DNA from: Pseudomonas aestuarii
GTDB taxonomy: Bacteria; Pseudomonadota; Gammaproteobacteria; Pseudomonadales; Pseudomonadaceae
Direction: 5' to 3'
Assembly (NCBI RefSeq): GCF_027988105.1
Contig: NZ_JAQJZJ010000005.1
Span: forward strand, 62,001-126,000
Length of the DNA stretch: 64,000 nucleotides
Shown: in pieces, positions 58,934 to 64,000 of the stretch
Position numbering within the stretch: position 1 is the first letter of the stretch
How the letters are laid out: each line of letters starts with the position of its first letter
Made by a program: the position numbers and the translations under genes
Notes under the pieces: generated by a model
Database searches by the model: none
Told to the model about the DNA's origin: nothing
Seen by the model: the letters and a program-made list of their open reading frames with translations, nothing else

Positions 58934-59124
58934 GGCAAATCAGCGGCAGTGGGGGCGAGTCTGGACATGGCGGTGTCGGGTGGCTGCAAAGCCAATGATT
59001 CTGGCACAGCTGGCGCTGGATTAGCAGGCGCTTACACAATCTGCCCGGCGCCGGCCGACACGCAGCAACCCAGCGTGTCGGCAGTCGCGCAGCAGTATGC
59101 CGTCTCCTGGCAAGCGGCGACCGC

Positions 59125-60000
59125 TTAGCCGCCGAGCGCCATGCGGTACTGTCCTGGCGTTGCGGCAAAGGCCTGGCGAAAGCGGTTGCTGAAGTGGCTG
59201 GCGCTGGCAAAGCCGCAGGCCAGGGCGATCTCGCCCAGCGGCAGGCGGCTGCCGTGCAGCAGCTGCCGGGCGCGTTCGAGGCGGCGCGCCAGCAGATAAC
59301 GGTGTGGCGGCAGGCCGAAGCTCAGGTGAAACATCCGCGCGAAATGGTACTCGGACAAGGCACAGAGCCCGGCCAGCTGACCCAGGCTCAGCGGCTCGGC
59401 CAGATGCGCCTCGATGTACTCGCGCAGCCGCCGGCGTTGCACCGGTGCCAGGCCTCCGCTCAGGCGCAGGCCATCGCGCCGGCCGACCTGGAACAGCAGG
59501 GCATGGTTGAGCAGCTCGTGGGCCAGGCTGCTGGTCAGCAGGCGCTCGCTGGGCTCCAGCCAGTTCAGGCGGCTCAGCTGGCGAAAGCGCTGGGCCTGCT
59601 GCGGGTCGTCGAGGAAGGTGGCTTCGCGCAGTTGCAGTTCGCGCGGCTCGCGGTCGAGCAGGCGCAAGGCGCCGAGGGCAAATTGCTCCTGGCTGACATA
59701 CAGGTGGACCAGGTTGATCTCGCCGTTGATCACCCAGGCCGACTGATGCCCGGCCGGCAGGGTGCACAGCTTGTCCGGTGCGCCCTTGCTGTCCGGGCGC
59801 TCGCGGCGAAAGGTGCCGGTGCCGCCGGCCAGGTAGCAGGACAAGGTATGGTGGCTCGGCGCCTGGTAGTCGCGGGTATCGTGGCAATTGCTCCACAGTG
59901 CCGCGGCCAGGCCATCGCCCAGCTCGGCGCTGTGCAACAGCCTGGAATTGGGTGAACTGGCCATGGACTGGAAGACCTGGCTTTGCTCGAGCTGTGACAT
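59125..60000 (-). CDS. AraC-family transcriptional regulator
   Basis: A 291-aa regulator with an N-terminal cupin-like sensing region (HTLSCYLAGGTGTFRRERP ... LCTLPAGHQSAWVINGEINLVHLYVS) and C-terminal double HTH (LREYIEAHLAEPLSLGQLAGLCALSEYHFARMFHLSFGLPPHRYLLARRLERARQLL, ALACGFASASHFSNRFRQAFAATPGQYR). ATG 60000 has AGAGGA 7 nt upstream; the ATG at 60006 is too close to it. Divergent from the class V aminotransferase gene (173 bp between), its likely target. Confidence 0.92.
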   Translation of the reverse strand: MSQLEQSQVFQSMASSPNSRLLHSAELGDGLAAALWSNCHDTRDYQAPSHHTLSCYLAGGTGTFRRERPDSKGAPDKLCTLPAGHQSAWVINGEINLVHLYVSQEQFALGALRLLDREPRELQLREATFLDDPQQAQRFRQLSRLNWLEPSERLLTSSLAHELLNHALLFQVGRRDGLRLSGGLAPVQRRRLREYIEAHLAEPLSLGQLAGLCALSEYHFARMFHLSFGLPPHRYLLARRLERARQLLHGSRLPLGEIALACGFASASHFSNRFRQAFAATPGQYRMALGG

Positions 60001-60173
60001 GGGCATTTCCTCTGCCACGCCATGCTACCGCGGTCGCGGCGCTCTGCCAGCTATGCCAGCGAGAAAAGCGCAAGTTTAGGCAAGTGCCGCAACTCGTGCG
60101 CCGGACAGTCTTGTCATTTATCCAGGCTTCGGGCAGGGTCGAGTGAATGCCCTGATCCTCACAGGAGTCACTC

Positions 60174-61307
60174 ATGTCAGACCGCTACCCGGATATCGAC
60201 CCCGATGGCTTGATCGAATACTCGGTGGTCTACACCGACCGTTCCCTCAACCACATGTCGCAACTGTTTCAGCAGGTGATGAACGACATCTCGCGCACGC
60301 TCAAGCAGGTCTACCACGCCCACGCGGTGGCGATAGTGCCCGGCAGTGGCACCTTCGGCATGGAGGCGGTGGCGCGTCAGTTGGCCACCGGGCAGAAGTG
60401 CTTGGTGATCCGCAACGGCTGGTTCAGCTATCGCTGGTCGCAGATTCTCGAGATGGGCAATATTCCGGCCGAGGCTCTGGTGCTCAAGGCCCGGCCGATC
60501 GAGAGCGGGGCCCAGGCCGCCTTCGCCCCGCCGCCGATTGCCGAAGTGCTGGCGAGCATCGCGGCAGAAAAGCCGCAGGTGGTGTTCGCCCCCCATGTCG
60601 AGACGTCCTCGGGGATGATTCTGCCGGATGACTACCTGCGCGCCGTCGCCGATGCCGTGCACGCTGTCGGCGGTCTGTTCGTCCTCGACTGCATCGCCTC
60701 CGGGGCGCTCTGGGTCGACATGCAGGCGTGCGGCATCGATGTGCTGATCAGTGCGCCGCAGAAGGGCTGGAGCGGTTCCCCCTGCTGTGCCCTGGTGATG
60801 CTCAGCGAGGCGGCCCAGCAGCGGGTCGAGGCGACCCAGAGCAGCAGTTTCGCCTGCGACCTGAAGAAGTGGCTGCAGATCATGCAGGCCTACGAGCAGG
60901 GCGGCCATGCCTACCACGCCACCATGCCGTGCGATGCCCTGGCGCGTTTTCGCGATGTGATGCAGGAAACCGAAGGCCTGGGCTTCGCCAAGATTCGTGC
61001 GAGCCAGCAGGAACTGGGTGATCGGGTGCGCGCGCTATTGACCCGCAAGGGCTTCAAGAGCGTCGCCGCGGCCGGCTTCCAGGCGCCCGGGGTGGTGGTC
61101 TGCTACACCGACGATGGCGAGATCAAGAGCGGCAAGAAGTTCGCCGTGCAAGGCCTGCAGATCGCCGCCGGGGTGCCGCTGCAGTGCGACGAACCGGCAG
61201 ACTTCCAGACCTTCCGCATCGGCCTGTTCGGCCTCGACAAGCTGACGCACATCGAGCGCAGCGTCGACACCCTGGAACAGGTGCTGGACAAGATCGCCCA
61301 GGGCTGA
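60174..61307 (+). CDS. Class V PLP aminotransferase
   Basis: A 377-aa fold-type I aminotransferase related to alanine-glyoxylate / serine-pyruvate and 2-aminoethylphosphonate transaminases. AIVPGSGTFGMEAVARQL forms the phosphate-binding N-terminal region, FVLDCIASGALWVDMQACGIDVLISAPQKGWSGSP carries the PLP Asp and Lys (SAPQKGW, about Lys203), and FRIGLFGLDKLTHIERS is near the end. The N-terminus DPDGLIEYSVVYTDRSLNHMSQLF is unusual for AGT. Substrate unknown. RBS CAGGAG before ATG; probably controlled by the divergent AraC protein. Confidence 0.9.
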   Translation: MSDRYPDIDPDGLIEYSVVYTDRSLNHMSQLFQQVMNDISRTLKQVYHAHAVAIVPGSGTFGMEAVARQLATGQKCLVIRNGWFSYRWSQILEMGNIPAEALVLKARPIESGAQAAFAPPPIAEVLASIAAEKPQVVFAPHVETSSGMILPDDYLRAVADAVHAVGGLFVLDCIASGALWVDMQACGIDVLISAPQKGWSGSPCCALVMLSEAAQQRVEATQSSSFACDLKKWLQIMQAYEQGGHAYHATMPCDALARFRDVMQETEGLGFAKIRASQQELGDRVRALLTRKGFKSVAAAGFQAPGVVVCYTDDGEIKSGKKFAVQGLQIAAGVPLQCDEPADFQTFRIGLFGLDKLTHIERSVDTLEQVLDKIAQG

Positions 61308-61378
61308 GCGGCGGGCGAGGGCCGGCCTCAGTTCGATTGCCGGAATGCTCTGCAGGCGGCCAGGCCTCGCCTGCTGCG

Positions 61379-62749
61379 CTAGTCCAGGGCCCAGCGCAGG
61401 GCGGCGCGCACCGCCGCCTCGTCGGCGACGCTATCCACCCGGCGCGCCTGGCCCTCGAAGGCCTGCCAGGACGGCGCATCCCAGATCCGCGTGCTCAGGC
61501 GCGCCTTGAGCAGCTGGCGCACGCGCGGCCAGTCGCCCAGTTGCAACGCGGCCATGACCATGAACTGGTCATACAGGTCCTGCTGCAGATGGCTCGCGCC
61601 CAGGTCGCCGTGTGCCTGGCGCACCGCCAGTAGCTGGGCCAGCGCTTCGCCGGGCAGGCCCTGGTAGAAGGCCGCCCCGGCTCGGGCGAGTTGCTGGGCC
61701 AGCGCCGCCTGGGCGCAGTGCGCCGCGGCCGTGCCCAGGTAGTCGAGCGTCGCCTGCACCGCCGATACCCGTCCGCTGCGCGTCAGGGCCATGACGTGGT
61801 GCAGGGCGGTGAACCACACCGTGCTCTGCGTGGCATTGCGCAGAGACGCCTGCGCCAGCCGTTCCCAGCGCTGCGGGCCGACCTCGATGCCCTGGAACTC
61901 CAGGCGCGCCAGCAGCGAGGCGCCGTTCTGCACATCCAGGTAAAAGGTCGACGACTGCGGATAGACCTTGCGATCGAACAGCTCGAGCACCTCATCGAAC
62001 TGGCCCAGGGACAGCTTGAACAGGCTCAGGTGCCACCACAGGTGACCGCGAAACAGGTTGTAGTTGTCGAGAAAGCCCGCCGCATCCTCGAGCAGCTCGC
62101 GGCCTTCCTGCACGCGACCCTGCATCTCCAACACATGGCTCAGGCCATGCAACGCCCACAGGTCCTGCGGCTGCACGGCTAGCGCCGCGCGCGCGAAGCG
62201 CTCGGCCACTGCGTACTGGCCAACTTCCTCCAGGGCGAAGGCATGGGCCGAGAGGAAGTGCGCGTAGCCGGGGATGCCTGCGGACCAGCTGCCGGCAACC
62301 CCCGCGCTCACCTCGGCCTGGTGGCGCTTGTCGCCGCTCCAGAACAGCGTGCCGGTGTGCTGACGCAGCGCCAGCAGGTCCAGCGGCCAGTCGACCAGCA
62401 CCTGCTCCCAGGCCGCCGCCCGCGCGGCGAAGTCCTGGGCAATCCAGGCGCGCAGGGCTTCCTGATGCAGGCGCTCGCGGGGCGTGGCGGGCAGGGCCTC
62501 GGCCGCGAGCAGCTGCTGCCGTGCTTTGGGGTGAGCATCGAGGGTGCCTTCGGTCATCAGCGAGTAGCCCATCAGCACATGGGCCATGACGAATTCCGGA
62601 CACTCCTGCAGCAGCAGCCCCAGGCGGTCCGATACGCCCAGGCGGTAGTAGTAGAGGTCGTCGATCAGGCTCTCGAAGCGCTCGGCGGCCGCGCCATCGG
62701 CCCCGCTCAGCGGCAGCCCCCGCGCATCGGTGGTGTCAGCGTGCGACAT
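61379..62749 (-). CDS. Tetratricopeptide-repeat protein
   Basis: A 456-aa all-helical protein with TPR-like units throughout (LGLLLQECPEFVMAHVLMGYSLM; HFLSAHAFALEEVGQYAVAERFARAALAVQPQDLWALHGLSHVLEMQGRVQEGRELLEDA). Resembles the TTC38-like family of TPR proteins in bacteria, function unknown. ATG 62749 with AGAGG about 10 nt upstream; the frame is open to 63067, but the extension is unlike protein sequence. Convergent with the aminotransferase gene (71-bp gap, no clear terminator). Confidence 0.87.
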   Translation of the reverse strand: MSHADTTDARGLPLSGADGAAAERFESLIDDLYYYRLGVSDRLGLLLQECPEFVMAHVLMGYSLMTEGTLDAHPKARQQLLAAEALPATPRERLHQEALRAWIAQDFAARAAAWEQVLVDWPLDLLALRQHTGTLFWSGDKRHQAEVSAGVAGSWSAGIPGYAHFLSAHAFALEEVGQYAVAERFARAALAVQPQDLWALHGLSHVLEMQGRVQEGRELLEDAAGFLDNYNLFRGHLWWHLSLFKLSLGQFDEVLELFDRKVYPQSSTFYLDVQNGASLLARLEFQGIEVGPQRWERLAQASLRNATQSTVWFTALHHVMALTRSGRVSAVQATLDYLGTAAAHCAQAALAQQLARAGAAFYQGLPGEALAQLLAVRQAHGDLGASHLQQDLYDQFMVMAALQLGDWPRVRQLLKARLSTRIWDAPSWQAFEGQARRVDSVADEAAVRAALRWALD

Positions 62750-63186
62750 AAGTGGTGACCTCTCTTGAGCGACGCGAAGGGGTGAGGGCCAGGGTGTGGC
62801 TGTGCACAAACGCGTCAAGCCGCAAGCGCAGCGGGCGCGACGGCCTCCTGGGGGTACCGGGTAACTATAGGCAATAGCGGCTTGGACGCGGTCGCGCGCG
62901 CCGTGCCGTTGAAGGCGCCGCGTTGTCCGGCTTCTGTTGTGGAGCAGGTGGTCGCGCCAGGCGGCTCCCCTTGTCTTGGCGCGACACAGGGGAATACTTG
63001 CCGATGGTGCGATGCGGTGATTCGTTGCGTAAAAGTTGAGGGCTGGAATCGGCCAAAAAGCGGCCATTGAGAGCCTACCAAATCAGGGGCGATTCAGTTT
63101 TACTATCCAGCTCACTTCATTCTCATGAAACAATATGGGGTCGCTGCGTCGGGCTCGTCGCTTGTCCTGTTCGGAGATGCCTCTTG
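62750..63186. other. 437-bp divergent intergenic region
   Basis: Control region between the TPR gene and the last LysR gene. Base composition drops from GC-rich to AT-richer at about 63080. No repeat or operator recognised; short ORFs here have no family features. Confidence 0.4.
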
Positions 63187-64000
63187 ATGAAAAAATATTT
63201 GCCCCCGCTCAACTGGTTGCGGGCATTTGAGTCTGCTGCCAGGCACCTCAGCTTTACCCTTGCCGCGCAGGAGTTGAATTTGACTCAGGCGGCTATAAGT
63301 CAGCAGATCAAGGGGCTCGAGTCTAAGTTGGGTGCTGTTCTCTTCAAGCGTCGACCAAAGGGGTTGGAGCTCAGCGAAGCTGGACAAGCCTATCTGCCGG
63401 CAGTCCATGAGGCTGTCGAGCGACTGGCGGCTGCTACAGATGAGATTTTCGGACAGGGACATAAGAAAGTACTGACCGTGCGGGTCAATCTGGTGTTTTT
63501 CATTCATTGGTTGGCGATACGTCTGCCAGAGTTTCGCAAGTTGCATCCGGGGGTAAATCTGCACATCACCAGCAATATTTGGGTGTCCGAGGTTGATGTT
63601 GAGGCCGACTTAGAAATCCGTCACGGACATGGCCAGTGGCCGGGGCTGAAAGCAGAGAGGCTTACCTGGGACTTGCTGGTGCCGGTTTGTGCACCCTCGC
63701 TGGCCACGGAGCAAAAACCGCTAAACACCCCCAAAGACCTTGCCCATCATGAGTTGCTGCATGTCCTTGGCTATGAAGAGGGCTGGGGATACTGGTTAAA
63801 GAAGGCTGGTTCAGAGCACGTTGACTCTTCCCAAGGATTGCAATTCGACACACTGATCTCTGCCCTTAAAGTGGCAGAGTTGGGTCAAGGTGTTGCTTTG
63901 GCTCGCTCGTCATTGGTTGAGCAGAAGCTTGCAGAGGGCACTTTAGTCGCCCCTTTCAAGCAGCGCTTCACCACCCAGGAAGCGTTCTACTTGGTGTATT
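63187..64000 (+). CDS. LysR-family regulator, GcvA-like (3' end outside window)
   Basis: Open from ATG 63187 to the window end (271 residues visible of roughly 300). N-terminal HTH PPLNWLRAFESAARHLSFTLAAQELNLTQAAISQQIKGLESKLGAVLFKR is of the GcvA/AmpR/TrpI subgroup; the effector domain follows (VLTVRVNLVFFIHWLAIRLPEFRKLHPGVNLHI). Codon use and GC are lower than in the rest of the window, hinting at a different origin. GGAG lies about 11 nt before the ATG. Target genes are probably beyond the window edge or the divergent TPR gene. Confidence 0.9.
   Translation, partial: MKKYLPPLNWLRAFESAARHLSFTLAAQELNLTQAAISQQIKGLESKLGAVLFKRRPKGLELSEAGQAYLPAVHEAVERLAAATDEIFGQGHKKVLTVRVNLVFFIHWLAIRLPEFRKLHPGVNLHITSNIWVSEVDVEADLEIRHGHGQWPGLKAERLTWDLLVPVCAPSLATEQKPLNTPKDLAHHELLHVLGYEEGWGYWLKKAGSEHVDSSQGLQFDTLISALKVAELGQGVALARSSLVEQKLAEGTLVAPFKQRFTTQEAFYLVY

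Overview
The window is GC-rich, densely packed gammaproteobacterial chromosome and almost certainly Pseudomonas. The clearest marker is an MvaT protein (H-NS-type regulator confined to pseudomonads). OprD porin, PctA/B/C-type chemoreceptor, PhaG and class II PHA synthase genes agree with this. From memory, two blocks follow P. aeruginosa PAO1 gene order: 1-13.2 kb resembles the PA4323-PA4307 region (MoxR cluster, sbcB, mvaT, purU, pct receptor) and 37.2-53.5 kb resembles PA3422-PA3413. This was not verified by alignment. No tRNA, rRNA, CRISPR array or complete mobile element was seen.

Layout. (1) 1-6.3 kb, minus strand: an overlapping operon RDD / SpoIIM-like / DUF4129 / DUF4350 / MoxR ATPase / DUF58 (cut by the window edge), a membrane-linked MoxR chaperone module of unknown client. 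A 142-bp palindromic repeat separates it from sbcB. (2) 6.6-15.1 kb: sbcB, mvaT, purU, a CBS protein, a pirin, an amino-acid chemoreceptor and a HerA-like ATPase. (3) 15.1-25.8 kb: an accessory-looking stretch with FadR- and LysR-type regulators, an SDR, a Sel1 lipoprotein, an M14 carboxypeptidase, DUF302, a Tat-exported SMP-30 protein and an OprD porin. It holds three decayed genes: an IS1182-type transposase, an SRPBCC protein and an integron-integrase-like recombinase. (4) 26.2-35.5 kb: a glycine/serine catabolic operon gcvH-gcvP-(alanine/glycine symporter)-glyA-sdaA-gcvT. Upstream are a good sigma54 promoter and three 18-bp 7-4-7 repeats that look like GcsR-type enhancer sites. Import, glycine cleavage, serine synthesis and serine deamination to pyruvate thus sit in one unit. 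(5) 35.6-44.2 kb: an FAD amine oxidase-like gene, a DUF1302/DUF1329 outer-membrane pair, a MalT-like LuxR regulator and a SirB1 protein. (6) 44.4-48.8 kb: amino-acid dehydrogenase plus E1alpha, E1beta and E2 of a 2-oxoacid dehydrogenase complex (no E3 here). (7) 49-53 kb: DUF1326, a scrap duplicated from the E2 3' end, then a phaG-phaC pair outside the standard pha cluster. (8) 53.3-64 kb: LexA-controlled yebG, YbaK-type deacylase, PsiE, DUF4105, SWIM/SNF2 helicase, AraC regulator with a class V aminotransferase, a TPR protein and a truncated LysR gene of lower GC.

No wholly new system is demonstrated. The most informative observations are the sigma54/GcsR-like control region with a symporter embedded in the glycine operon, the stand-alone phaG-phaC unit beside a recombination scrap, and the cluster of decayed mobile-element genes at 16.5-22.9 kb.
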